64,000 nt of DNA from Streptacidiphilus anmyonensis. Lineage in GTDB: Bacteria; Actinomycetota; Actinomycetes; Streptomycetales; Streptomycetaceae. Under the pieces are notes generated by a model. It worked only from the letters and a program-made list of their open reading frames with translations, had not been told where the DNA came from and ran no database searches. The position numbers were made by a program, and so were the translations under genes. The stretch spans positions 22,383 to 86,382 of the forward strand of contig NZ_BBPQ01000012.1 of the NCBI RefSeq assembly GCF_000787855.1. Direction: 5' to 3'. Of the stretch, positions 17,737-25,748 are shown piece after piece (the first letter of the stretch is position 1; each line of letters begins with the position of its first letter).

Positions 17737-18585
17737 ATGACTCTCGACCTGGATGACCCGCGTCCGCCGTATCAGCAGGTCAGCACGCTGATTCGCGCAG
17801 CGATCCTCACCAAGAAGCCCGGTTTCGAGGCTGGCGAGAAGCTGCCTTCCGGTCCGCAGTTGGCCAAGCACTATGGCGTGGCGCGCGGCACCATCGACCG
17901 GGCCCTGGAGCTGCTCCGGAGCGAGGGCCTCATCGTCACGCGGCAGGGAAGCGGCTCGTTCGTGCGGGAACGCACTGAGCGGCCCGTCGGGCTCCGTCCG
18001 CACCTGGAGGCCGCTTTTTCGCAGCCGCAGGTGACGATCGACTTCGCAGGCTTCTCGAGCGAGACCCTGCACGGTGCCATGCAGGAGCCCTTGGACAAGA
18101 TCCGGTCCGGTCGACTCGCGCCTGAGTCCATCGCTGTCCGACTTCTGCTGCCGGACACCTCGCAGCCCATGGCAGTCCCGGTGCTGGTGGACGGCCTCAA
18201 GGATGAACCGGCGCTACGCGACCGGGTCCGCCAGATCGCATCGACTAACGCCGGAGGGATTGCCCATTCGGTCGAGGTGCTGGCTGAACTCGGTTTGGTT
18301 CAGTCCGCAACAGTGCAGGTCAAGGTGCATCGGGGGGCAAGCCTCTTCAAGCTCTACATCCTGAACAGCTCCGAAGCGTTCTTCGGCTTCTATCCGCTGC
18401 GAGAGCGCACCTTGTCCGTCGGGGGCGACGCCCACACCTTCTACGACGTGACGGGGAAGGACACGACGTTGTTCCACCACTCCGCAGGTCCGGACGACGC
18501 CTCGCTGGGGTCGCAGTACGTCCAGCAGTCTCAGGCGTGGTTCAACAGCGTGTGGTCCACCATCGCGTATGAGCGCCAGCCGTGA
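17737..18585 (+). CDS. GntR-family regulator of the AICE (KorSA-like)
   Basis: 282 aa. The N-terminal winged helix (PYQQVSTLIRAAILTKKPGFEAGEKLPSG ... VARGTIDRALELL ... GSGSFVRE, residues 11-78) is clear. The C-terminal 200 aa are not a standard UTRA domain and recur in AICE regulators that end in QQSQAWFNSVW. Expected role: repress transfer and replication operons while the element is integrated. Its stop overlaps the next gene by 4 bp (GTGA), so regulator and HAD enzyme are co-translated. Confidence 0.88.
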   Translation: MTLDLDDPRPPYQQVSTLIRAAILTKKPGFEAGEKLPSGPQLAKHYGVARGTIDRALELLRSEGLIVTRQGSGSFVRERTERPVGLRPHLEAAFSQPQVTIDFAGFSSETLHGAMQEPLDKIRSGRLAPESIAVRLLLPDTSQPMAVPVLVDGLKDEPALRDRVRQIASTNAGGIAHSVEVLAELGLVQSATVQVKVHRGASLFKLYILNSSEAFFGFYPLRERTLSVGGDAHTFYDVTGKDTTLFHHSAGPDDASLGSQYVQQSQAWFNSVWSTIAYERQP

Positions 18586-19268
18586 CAGGAGCTTCCCCGT
18601 CTCTCTCGGACCTGCTTCGGCGTGCGCGTCATATCCTGCTCGACTTCGACGGCCCGGTGTGCTCGGTGTTCGCCGGGCTGCCGGCCGCCGAGATCGCTGA
18701 ACGTGTGCGTGGGCAGCTGCTCGCCCAGGGCGAGCAGCTGCCCACGCAGTGGTCCACCGAGAAAGATCCCCTTGCGCTGCTCCGGTACGTCGCCGATACG
18801 CGGTCCGACCTCGTGCCGGGTGTAGATGCGGCCCTGACTGCGCTTGAGATTGAAGCGGTGGGCCTAAGTCAGCCCACCCCGGGCAGTCGTGAGCTGCTGC
18901 TCGCCTGTGCCGATTCCGGGCGTTCCGTTTCTATGGTTAGCAACAACTCCGGGGCGGCAATCACGGCGTTTCTTGCAGCTCAGGGCCTCAACGGCTATGT
19001 GGCTGGTGTCTTTGGGCGGGTGCCCGGCGACCCATCGTCCATGAAGCCGAGTCCGCGGCTACTCCTTGAAGCGATGGAGGCCGAGGCCACCAAACCGGAG
19101 CAGTGCATCTTCATCGGTGATGCGGCGCGCGACGTGGAGGCAGGCGAGGCGGCCGGGGTGGCAACGATCGGCTACGCCAACAAGCCAGGGAAGGACGTTC
19201 GACTGGCCGACTCGGGTGCGGCTGCCGTCGTGTACTCCATGCGGACGATCGCGGACGCCGTCACCTAG
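18582..19268 (+). CDS. HAD-family hydrolase coupled to the GntR regulator
   Basis: 228 aa haloacid-dehalogenase phosphatase. Motif I is LLDFDGPVC (nucleophile and acid Asp, residues 20-22), motif II VSNNS, motif III Lys in SMKPSPR, and motif IV FIGDAARDVEAG. The order and size fit a phosphoglycolate-phosphatase-like member. It overlaps the regulator. In pSAM2 the comparable position holds a Nudix hydrolase (Pif) needed for immunity to redundant transfer, so a signalling or immunity role is possible, but the substrate is unknown. Confidence 0.85.
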   Translation: MTGASPSLSDLLRRARHILLDFDGPVCSVFAGLPAAEIAERVRGQLLAQGEQLPTQWSTEKDPLALLRYVADTRSDLVPGVDAALTALEIEAVGLSQPTPGSRELLLACADSGRSVSMVSNNSGAAITAFLAAQGLNGYVAGVFGRVPGDPSSMKPSPRLLLEAMEAEATKPEQCIFIGDAARDVEAGEAAGVATIGYANKPGKDVRLADSGAAAVVYSMRTIADAVT

Positions 19269-19283
19269 ATTCCGGACCTGCTT

Positions 19284-19305
19284 GCAGCCTGAATCTTCGG
19301 GCTGC
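19284..19305. terminator. weak hairpin between convergent HAD and RloB genes
   Basis: Short 6-bp stem GCAGCC/GGCTGC around a 10-nt loop in the 77-bp gap between two convergent genes. Position suits a shared terminator; the stem is short and without U tract. Confidence 0.3.
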
Positions 19306-19345
19306 TCCTCTTGGTGCGTGAGCCCGAGGCTGCTGGAATCACGCA

Positions 19346-19936
19346 TTACGTCACGAAGTACTGAACCACTCGCCAAACTCCGGTGTTCGGATTTACCCCC
19401 GGTGGCTCTTGCTGTCCATCCCGCTTCTTGGCCCGTTGGATCGCCAATTCCACGTTGCTCGAGTAGTCGGAAAAGCGGAGACTGTCCTTATCGTAGCCCT
19501 GCAGATGCTTCTTCAGCTTGCCGACGGTGGCCTTGTAGTTTTCTAGGTGGGAGTTAATCTCGCAAAAATGGAGAAGCAGCCAATACTCAAAGCACGGGTT
19601 TGAAATGGCGAGTTGGATGCCTTTTTCCCTCGCGAGTGCAATGGCCGACTTCACGTCAAACTCGTCGACGTCAAATACTGCCCAGTATTCATCGAAGGCG
19701 TCTGGATCGGCACTGCGTATATCCGCGGCCTTCTTTACGACGTGGAGTGGGGAGCGCTCGTCGATGCAAATCTTGATCGAAATATTCGAGCGCCGGCGAT
19801 CCGTGCGGAGGGCGTTGAGATAGTCTTTTTCTGTCCGCGCTCCCCCGCAGACAATCAGCAGCCGCTTATTAAGGCTTCTTTCGCGCACTTCGCGGCGACG
19901 CCGATGACTACCGCCGCGATCCCCACTACGCGTCAA
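19346..19936 (-). CDS. RloB-like protein (Toprim-type, putative defence effector)
   Basis: 196 aa, from a TTG at 19936 with GGAG 7 nt upstream. A basic N-terminus leads to the RloB signature CGGARTEKDYLNAL (residues 30-43), the acidic pair VFDVDEFD (D89, D91) and ISNPCFEYWLLLHF (111-124). These give a Toprim-like E...DxD metal site. It lies 2 bp behind an AAA ATPase, the pairing known for RloA/RloB and analogous to Toprim effectors of defence systems. Base composition is clearly lower in GC than the flanks. Expected role: nuclease effector triggered by phage; the defence assignment is inference. Confidence 0.82.
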   Translation of the reverse strand: MTRSGDRGGSHRRRREVRERSLNKRLLIVCGGARTEKDYLNALRTDRRRSNISIKICIDERSPLHVVKKAADIRSADPDAFDEYWAVFDVDEFDVKSAIALAREKGIQLAISNPCFEYWLLLHFCEINSHLENYKATVGKLKKHLQGYDKDSLRFSDYSSNVELAIQRAKKRDGQQEPPGVNPNTGVWRVVQYFVT

Positions 19937-19938
19937 TT

Positions 19939-21282
19939 CTACGCTCCAACATCTGTGCGGACGTCTGACCCTGACGCAGGATCATCGGCGACTCCGTCAA
20001 AGTTATCGGCGATGAATGGAATGGCCCCTACTGCCCCACCCAGGTAGCGCTTTTCCCAATTCAGTCCGGCCCGCGGTCGGAAGTCGGTGAGGGGAAAGAG
20101 CTCAGTTGCTCCGGTTTCGCTGTTCTTCTCGGTGAACCAAATCTCATCACGCTTCAGGAGCTCTTCACCCCCCGGACGACCCATGAGGGACGCATCATGG
20201 GTCGTGAAAATGAGCTGTGCCCCGTGCCCGTTGGTTTCGCTGTGCTGGAATAGCCGGATCATCTGTGCCAGGAGCAAAGGATGCAGGCTGGTGTCCAGCT
20301 CATCAACGACAAGCGTCCATCCCTTGCTCAGGGCTTGGGTCACCACTCCAGCAATATCGAACCAGGTTTGGGTTCCGCGTGACTCATCGTCTATCGTAAA
20401 GTCCCTGGCTCGATCTCCAAGGTGCTGGAATCGAATCGTGGTTCGCTGGTGCAGATTTTCGAGAACCGCCTGCTCCAGATTTGATGCCAACTTGCCATTG
20501 AACTTAATCCTGGCAATCCCGTCCCGCTCCTCGACTGCAAAGGATCCAGGAGCAAGACTGTCGTCCGAGACCTCTTCAAACTGCCATTTTAGGTTGCTAA
20601 CCGTGGCCCGGTTGATTCCGAAGTCGGCAGCCTTGAGGAGGGTTTCGATTGAATTCCGAGTCTCTGGATCAACCAAGAGTTCGCGGGTCATTGCGCGACG
20701 CGACTGGCGGCTTTTATCGTCGTCATCGGCAAACCAGACTGAGTCTCTGAACCATTCAGTGATGATTTTAGCGTCTGGCGCATCAGCCCTGGATGCATTG
20801 GTGATAAAAAGCTCTTTTGCGCCTGTGATTTCCGAAAGCAGGCCAGCCTTGGCCGAGCCGAAGGTTGGGCCGAAGTAGTACCCATCCTTTGAGCGCTCGA
20901 AAAGGATTCGCTTCTTCTTCTTGGGGAAGGAGAATAGCCACTCTTCGGCGATCCCGTCCATGTCAATGGAGAAGCCATATGAGTAGGGTGTGCCACCGAT
21001 TAGCAGGTCAACCGAGAATCGTGATGGCTTTGTTCGCGATTCATGGTCCAACAGGAAGGGGGCCCAGTACATGTTTCCGGCCTGGTCACGATCAGCCTGA
21101 CCGGTAATCGCGTCATGGATGAAGCGAATGCCGCGAAGCACATTCGACTTTCCCGAAGCATTGGCTCCATAAAGAGCGGCGACAGACTGGGCGTCAGCCT
21201 CAGACTGGTAAACCGGGCGCAGATCTAGGGTCTGATCACCCTGAAGGGATCGAAAATTCGAAATCGTGACACTGAGTAGCAT
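19939..21282 (-). CDS. AAA/ABC-type ATPase partner of RloB (RloA-like)
   Basis: 447 aa SMC-like ATPase. Features are the N-terminal strand MLLSVTISNFRSL, Walker A YGANASGKS (38-46), an ABC-signature-like SRGTQTW, Walker B LVVDELDTSLHP and a switch His in FTTHDASLM. It resembles the ATPases of RloA, PARIS and OLD-type systems that sense infection and control a Toprim nuclease. It is first in a two-gene operon. Codon use and GC are lower than neighbours, indicating recent acquisition as AICE cargo close to attR. Confidence 0.85.
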   Translation of the reverse strand: MLLSVTISNFRSLQGDQTLDLRPVYQSEADAQSVAALYGANASGKSNVLRGIRFIHDAITGQADRDQAGNMYWAPFLLDHESRTKPSRFSVDLLIGGTPYSYGFSIDMDGIAEEWLFSFPKKKKRILFERSKDGYYFGPTFGSAKAGLLSEITGAKELFITNASRADAPDAKIITEWFRDSVWFADDDDKSRQSRRAMTRELLVDPETRNSIETLLKAADFGINRATVSNLKWQFEEVSDDSLAPGSFAVEERDGIARIKFNGKLASNLEQAVLENLHQRTTIRFQHLGDRARDFTIDDESRGTQTWFDIAGVVTQALSKGWTLVVDELDTSLHPLLLAQMIRLFQHSETNGHGAQLIFTTHDASLMGRPGGEELLKRDEIWFTEKNSETGATELFPLTDFRPRAGLNWEKRYLGGAVGAIPFIADNFDGVADDPASGSDVRTDVGA

Positions 21283-21768
21283 TGTTCCCCATCTCGCTCA
21301 GCTTCACGTCCTTGTGAACAAGTGAACTGCATGAACTGGCTTCTGGCCCAGCGTAGATGCATGGCTAGGACTCGTAAAGGGATCACCACTGGGAGTAGCC
21401 CGAACGAGACCTCATGTCGAACGATCCCCGAGGTGGTATCCCGTCCCGGCGGGCGTCCAGGACGGCTGCCGCCTGGCCGTGCAGGGATGGCAGCGGCGCT
21501 GGGCGCCGTACGGAGTTGCTGGATCCTCGGGTCGGCTGCACGATCCAGACAGGTTCGCTGGACGCCTCGGGTGCGTGCTGCCGTACTCGGATGGCCTCAC
21601 CCAGGTACAGCGGCCGTCGTGCCCAGCCAGCAGGGCCAAGCCTGAGTGATGCGTTGTCCTGCTCTTTGTCCAGTGCGCTGACGAGCGCTGGCGTTCAACG
21701 GAGTACGCCCACCGCGTCCTACATGAACGTGAACCCCCACGGACGGCCTTGCACGGTCCGGCGGACAG
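21283..21768. other. gene-free right end of the AICE
   Basis: About 490 bp between the ATPase start and attR. Both strands show only long shadow frames without ribosome sites or recognisable protein. It must hold the promoter of the ATPase/RloB operon, which reads leftwards. Confidence 0.55.
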
Positions 21769-21823
21769 TTGGAAAGCGTGTTGGGGGCAACCCCTCACGA
21801 GTTCGAATCTCGTATCCTCCGCA
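21769..21823 (+). repeat. attR, 55-bp copy of the tRNA-Ser 3' end
   Basis: Identical to 7683-7737. Only the part from the anticodon loop onward is present, so it is not a second tRNA gene. Confidence 0.95.
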
Positions 21824-21826
21824 GGT

Positions 21827-21862
21827 AGAAGGCCCGCACTGGGAAACCGGTGCGGGCCTTCT
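21827..21862 (+). terminator. native tRNA-Ser terminator, displaced by the AICE
   Basis: 13-bp stem AGAAGGCCCGCAC with its complement around a 10-nt loop, starting 4 bp after the att core. It is most simply the original terminator of the tRNA gene before the element inserted. Confidence 0.75.
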
Positions 21863-21915
21863 GCGTTCCCCGGTCCGGTGCGGGCCGACGGGCGCGTCTT
21901 CGGCGAGTGCACAGG

Positions 21916-22320
21916 TCAGACAGAGATGATCTCGACGCCCTGCTCCAAGCCCTTGAAGTCCCCGGCGTTGCGGGTGAAGAGCGGGAGCCCGTGCGCGGAG
22001 GCGGTGGCAGCGATCAACAGATCCATGCGACGGGGGCGGGGGTTTCGATTCGCCTTGACGGTGAGTGCGACCAGCGTTCCGAACCGGCGGGCGGCTTCCC
22101 GGTCGAAAGGGATGGCCGCGAATTCCGCCTCGACGTCGGCCAGGCGTTGCGCGCGCGCCATCATCTCCGCCGGGTCCCTGGTCATCGCCACGCCCTGAGT
22201 CAGCTCCGCCAGGACGATCGAGGAGACGGCCGCTTCCACGGGGAGAAGCCCCGAATCGATCAGCGGCAGATCGATGACGACGCACGTGTCCAGCAGTCCG
22301 CGTGGCCGCCTCCCGGTCAT
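21916..22320 (-). CDS. PIN-domain toxin (VapC-like)
   Basis: 134 aa from ATG 22320, overlapping the antitoxin stop by 4 bp. PIN-domain acidic residues are visible: D11 in LLDTCVVIDLP, Glu in SSIVLAELTQG, Asp in RRMDLLIAATA and the terminal FTRNAGDF. Expected function: Mg-dependent RNase, inhibited by the upstream antitoxin. It lies about 90 bp outside attR, so it belongs to the chromosome or an older insertion. Confidence 0.92.
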   Translation of the reverse strand: MTGRRPRGLLDTCVVIDLPLIDSGLLPVEAAVSSIVLAELTQGVAMTRDPAEMMARAQRLADVEAEFAAIPFDREAARRFGTLVALTVKANRNPRPRRMDLLIAATASAHGLPLFTRNAGDFKGLEQGVEIISV

Positions 22321-22592
22321 GCGCGATCCCACGGGTTGCCGTCGTCGACGCGGTCCTCGGAACCGAAGAACGCGTCTCCCTCGGCTTGCATCTGAGCGGC
22401 GTCGATCTGAGGTGCGTGTCGCCACTTCCGCTGCAGTTCGTCGACCGGGACGAAACGTCGCCTGTTTCCAAGTGGGCGAACTTCGGCGATTTCAGTGCCG
22501 TTTCGGGTGATGTGGTAGGTCTCACCGGCTTCGACATCATCGAGCACAGCCTTGGAGCGTGCGGCGAGCTCCCGCTGGGTGATGGTCTTCAT
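22317..22592 (-). CDS. Phd/YefM-type antitoxin (VapB role)
   Basis: 91 aa from the ATG at 22592 (MKTITQRELAARSKAVLDDVEAGETYHITRNGTEIAEVRP). The N-terminal Phd/YefM DNA-binding fold is clear. The acidic, Trp-containing C-terminus (AEGDAFFGSEDRVDDGNPW) would wrap the toxin. Gene order antitoxin then toxin with ATGA overlap is the usual one, and the protein should autorepress the pair. Confidence 0.9.
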   Translation of the reverse strand: MKTITQRELAARSKAVLDDVEAGETYHITRNGTEIAEVRPLGNRRRFVPVDELQRKWRHAPQIDAAQMQAEGDAFFGSEDRVDDGNPWDRA

Positions 22593-22763
22593 GGAACCAG
22601 CGTATAGCGCTGTAATGCATTGCGCTACGGAGTGATGGTTTCGCGACACGGAGTGCCGCCGATGACCATCCCGCTCCGCCGATCCTGGGCTGCACCGATT
22701 GCCTCCCGGAGGCCGCGCATTCGCGGATCTTGGTGGCGGCGTCGGTCGGCATCCGGGTGGTGA

Positions 22764-23270
22764 GGTGTCGGCTCCGCCGCCCTCGTTCAGAGCGAGGACT
22801 TCCAGCGGGGCCTGACCCCGTCCGGTGCGACCGTCGCACTGACTGGACGTCAGGGGTTGTCCGCATGCTCGGGCGAGGAGACGATGCACGACCTGACCAA
22901 GGGCAAGGCCACTGCTTACGCATCAGTGACCTGGACCTTCGACACGGACGGTCTTCTGATCGAGTCGGCCGCGAGCGCTCCTGCCGGCAGCGCGGCGGCC
23001 ACCTGGGAGAAGCAGCTTGTCGCGCTCGTCCAGGAGTGCCAGGACGAGCCTGTCGGCCACTGGCACTACGGCGCGGCCCACACACTGACCCTCACCGGCG
23101 GCACCGGGCGCTGGTACCCGTCCTACAACGGCGACGGCAGCGCCACCGGCGGCGTCGCGGTCCTGCGCAGCGGCACCAGGGTCGCCATCGTCGAGCTCAC
23201 CGGCCGGCCCACCGACGACCCGGCCTACGTCAAGGGCATCGCCACCGCGGCACTGAACCGCCTCGCCTGA
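22764..23270 (+). pseudogene. C-terminal remnant of a secreted sensor-domain-like protein
   Basis: The frame from 22764 (after a TGA at 22761) reads continuously for about 168 codons, including the stretch LVQSEDFQRGLTPSGATVALTG, through a Cys pair region (SACSG ... VQECQDEP) to AALNRLA. It looks like the C-terminal half of a PknH-like extracellular sensor or lipoprotein, but no signal peptide or good start exists. The only internal starts are a TTG at 22857 or ATG at 22884. I regard it as a truncated gene; a short expressed protein is not excluded. Confidence 0.5.
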
Positions 23271-23350
23271 ACAGGCAGAAGAAGGGCTCCATCGCTGCCC
23301 GGTGGAGCCCTTCTTCGTTTCGCTCAACCTTCGTCGGTCCACAGATGGCG
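23262..23350. repeat. diverged copy of the AICE left end (element relic)
   Basis: CGCCTGAACAGGCAGAAGAAGG is followed by a hairpin, a CTCAACC(T)TCG run and GTCCACAGA. This parallels, step for step, the sequence that follows attL (7739-7850), which is the integrase terminator and 3' end. Twenty of the first 22 bases match. The hairpin here (13-bp stem, 23279-23291 with 23303-23315) is compensated rather than identical. It suggests the remains of an older related element. Confidence 0.5.
23279..23315 (+). terminator. hairpin terminator of the remnant gene
   Basis: Perfect 13-bp stem AAGAAGGGCTCCA with its complement, loop of 11 nt, 9 bp after the stop codon at 23270. Confidence 0.75.
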
Positions 23351-23476
23351 GGTGTGATCCCCCTCCGCGCCGAGCCGCCGAGCCGCCGGGCCGGAGAGCC
23401 GTGCTCCGCCCGGCGGTCGCATCAAAGCGGGTACCGCCACGACGTCCACCTCGTCCGAGCGGGTGTGTGCGCGAAG

Positions 23477-23512
23477 CGGCACGCCCGGCCCGAGGAGGGA
23501 CCGGGCGTGCCG
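23477..23512 (-). terminator. hairpin terminator of the sigma/anti-sigma operon
   Basis: Perfect 12-bp stem CGGCACGCCCGG/CCGGGCGTGCCG with 12-nt loop, 8 bp beyond the stop codon of the minus-strand membrane protein gene. Confidence 0.8.
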
Positions 23513-23519
23513 TGTGTGG

Positions 23520-24524
23520 TCAGCGCAGCACGTCGGTGGTCCAGTCCCGGCGGTTGGCGTCGAGCAGGGTGATGCTGTGGAGGGCCATGAACTGCTTCAG
23601 CCACGCCGCGTCATCGGCGTTCGGCTTGGTCCCGTACCGGAGGAAGCCGAGGGAGCTGCAGGCCTTGAGTCCTCCCTGGGTCCTGCAGTTCAGGTGCTTG
23701 ACGCTGTTGACGGTGTCGACGAACTTCTCCGTGCCGATGACCAGGTCGGCGGCGTAGTCCCCCTTCCTGAACTCGGCGTTCATCCACCACGTGGCACCGC
23801 CGTCCGTCGTGTTCGTCGTCATGGAGGTCACGCTGAACCCGGGCCCGGTGTCCGACAGGTAGAAGGGCAGCGGGAGGGGTTCCTGCCGGGCGTCGTAGGC
23901 GGCGGCCGTGTGCAGCATGTTCTGCTTCAGGTCGGTTCCCGGCAGCGAGCTGCCGTTCAGGTACATCCAGTGCCCGTCGGCAGACTGCCACCACAGCATG
24001 ACGTCCCATCCGTTCAGCCGCGGACCGCTCGCCAGCCAGTAGGCCCGACGTCCGTTCACGGTCGTGACCGCGTAGGCGTTCTTTCCGAGAGCCAGGCTGG
24101 GTTCGGGGGTGACCGTGAGCCAGGTGGTGCGCCGCCCGCTGTGGGGGTCGGTGATGTAGGCCCCGGACTCCTCGGTCACCTGCCCGTTGGACTGGTTGCG
24201 CTGCCAGGAGGTCTCGTTGAAGCCCGGGGGCAGCCAGCCGAATCCGGCCGGAGCGGTGAGCGGAGCATGCGGCGTGTGGGGCGGAGCGACGTTCGGGGCT
24301 GCGGTGGTTCCCGTCAGGCCGCCTGCCAGTAGGGCGACGGCTGCGGCCGCCGCCACCAGTCCGCTCACCGTGGCCCCCGCGGTCACGCGGCGACGACGAA
24401 GGCGCCTCCGGCCGTCGCGGATGGCGCGGGTGATGTCGATTGCGCTCAAGGGGGCTGGGACGTCAGGCAGTTGCGCGAGTTCCCAGGCCAGCCGCTCGTC
24501 GTCGTGGATCTGGTCGGCGGTCAT
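23520..24524 (-). CDS. membrane protein coupled to a SigE-type sigma factor
   Basis: 334 aa from ATG 24524, overlapping the sigma-factor stop by 4 bp. An N-terminal cytosolic part of about 48 aa (IHDDERLAWELAQLPDVPAPLSAIDITRAI) precedes a very basic RRRLRRRR and a single membrane helix (about 50-70). An extracellular domain of about 260 aa follows, rich in Trp and Tyr with two Cys near the C-terminus (C280, C289). This layout is the usual partner of SigE-family sigma factors in Streptomyces. It is probably an anti-sigma factor or surface sensor, though no zinc anti-sigma motif is present. Confidence 0.75.
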   Translation of the reverse strand: MTADQIHDDERLAWELAQLPDVPAPLSAIDITRAIRDGRRRLRRRRVTAGATVSGLVAAAAAVALLAGGLTGTTAAPNVAPPHTPHAPLTAPAGFGWLPPGFNETSWQRNQSNGQVTEESGAYITDPHSGRRTTWLTVTPEPSLALGKNAYAVTTVNGRRAYWLASGPRLNGWDVMLWWQSADGHWMYLNGSSLPGTDLKQNMLHTAAAYDARQEPLPLPFYLSDTGPGFSVTSMTTNTTDGGATWWMNAEFRKGDYAADLVIGTEKFVDTVNSVKHLNCRTQGGLKACSSLGFLRYGTKPNADDAAWLKQFMALHSITLLDANRRDWTTDVLR

Positions 24525-25036
24525 TGGTCGGCACCTCCCGTGTTCAGGGCCGGCGTGCGGGGTCCGAGCAGGCGGCGCAGCGCCTCCAGGCCGCGCGCGG
24601 TCTGGCTCTTGACGGTGCCGACGGAACAGTTGAGTGCCTCTGCGGTCTGCTCCACGGTGAGGTCCTCGTAGAACCGCAGCACCACGGTCGCCCGCTGGCG
24701 CGGCGGCACCGCGGCCAGCGCCTGCCGCAGGTCCAGGCGGGCCTCGACGTCGACCCGGGGTACCGCCCAGTCCTCGTCCTTGTGCATCAACCGCCACCGC
24801 CTGGATGAGCGTTGCTCCTTGAGGAAGGCGTTGACCAGCATGGTCCGGAGATAGCCGTCCGGATTGTGCATTCTGCTCACCCGAGGCCAATGGGTGTAGA
24901 GCCTCGTGATCGTCGTCTGGGTGAGGTCGTCCGCGTGATGCCAGTCGCCGCACAGCGCGAAGGCGACCTGCCGGAGCCATGCGAGCCTGGCGCCGACGTA
25001 CGCGGTGAACTCCTCGTCCCGGTCATGTCCTGCCAC
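24521..25036 (-). CDS. SigE-family (ECF) RNA polymerase sigma factor
   Basis: 171 aa from GTG 25036. Region 2 (LRQVAFALCGDWHHADDLTQTTITRLYTHW) and region 4 (AALNCSVGTVKSQTARGLEALRRLL) are both intact. The sequence and length fit the actinomycete SigE subfamily (ECF). It heads a two-gene operon with the membrane protein. The promoter must lie in the 175-bp gap 25037-25211 shared with a divergent gene. Confidence 0.94.
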   Translation of the reverse strand: MAGHDRDEEFTAYVGARLAWLRQVAFALCGDWHHADDLTQTTITRLYTHWPRVSRMHNPDGYLRTMLVNAFLKEQRSSRRWRLMHKDEDWAVPRVDVEARLDLRQALAAVPPRQRATVVLRFYEDLTVEQTAEALNCSVGTVKSQTARGLEALRRLLGPRTPALNTGGADQ

Positions 25037-25211
25037 TCGGCCTCCTTTCCGCTTCCCTAATCCACGACGGGGCGGAAGGGTTGCACGCCGCAGGACAGTA
25101 AACCGGCGGTCGCCGCCTCGGCTTGAGCCAGGCGGCGCACGGGGATGGTGACCATGCTGCTGCGTGGCTTCAGGCCGGGAGCTGTCGGTGCCCGCCGCTA
25201 CGTTTCGTGCC

Positions 25212-25748
25212 GTGTCGAACTCCTACACCGTGTTGTGGACCAACGATCTGTGCCGCGAGCTGATACGCGGCGGCTTCGCCGGGCAACGTCCGACCGTGCT
25301 GTTCGGTGGTCCCCACCAGTCCCGCCCGAGCTTTCGGCGTGCTGGCGTGGCAGCTGGTGATCGGGTGTTCGCCGTGCGTGCGTGGCGGGCCGCGCTCTAC
25401 CCGGTCTGCGCGATGGAGGTCCGGCAGATCGTCGACTACGACCGAGCCGGCGCCGAGCTGGCAGACGAGGACTACCCCAGGCTGACCCACTGGCGGCCAT
25501 TGAAGAGCGGGTGCATCTCGGAAGTCGTGATCGGCGCGCCCGGCACTCCGATCCGGTTCGACGCGCCGTTGCCAGGCGACTGCCTGGAGCAGCTCACTTT
25601 CAGGTCGCGGCGCGGCGAACGGAAGCTCAAGTACGTCGAGGACGGACGGCTCCTGCGGGCTCTGAGCCTGCAGGGCATCTACCGGCTCGCTCCGGACTCG
25701 GCGGACATCCTCGCCCGACACCTCACCGATCAGGCGGCGGAAGCATGA
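25212..25748 (+). CDS. hypothetical protein upstream of an SMI1-like gene
   Basis: 178 aa from GTG 25212 (MSNSYTVLWTNDLCREL). I do not recognise the family. It has a Tyr/Asp-rich centre (ALYPVCAMEVRQIVDYDRAGAELADEDYPRLTHWRPLKSG split by turns) and a basic KLKYVEDGRLLRALSLQG segment, with no signal peptide or membrane helix. It overlaps the SMI1-like gene by 4 bp, so the two are one unit. Confidence 0.7.
   Translation: MSNSYTVLWTNDLCRELIRGGFAGQRPTVLFGGPHQSRPSFRRAGVAAGDRVFAVRAWRAALYPVCAMEVRQIVDYDRAGAELADEDYPRLTHWRPLKSGCISEVVIGAPGTPIRFDAPLPGDCLEQLTFRSRRGERKLKYVEDGRLLRALSLQGIYRLAPDSADILARHLTDQAAEA

Larger units (their letters stand above)
7683..21823. mobile_element. actinomycete integrative and conjugative element (AICE) in tRNA-Ser
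   Basis: About 14.1 kb bounded by an identical 55-bp direct repeat, one copy being the 3' part of the tRNA-Ser gene. Gene content is that of an AICE: tyrosine integrase next to attL, excisionase, iterons, prim-pol/ATPase replication genes, an FtsK/TraSA-type translocase for double-stranded DNA transfer, Spd-type spread proteins and a GntR (KorSA-like) regulator. All modules look intact, so it may still excise. Cargo: orphan C5 methyltransferase, HAD hydrolase, RloB + AAA ATPase pair. Confidence 0.93.

Noticed and set aside
19346..21282. PARIS system (AriA/AriB)
   Set aside because: The small protein carries RloB signature motifs rather than the DUF4435-type sequence, so I keep the RloB name.
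21769..21823. Second tRNA-Ser gene
   Set aside because: Only the 3' part from the anticodon loop on is present; acceptor 5' strand and D arm are missing. It is attR.
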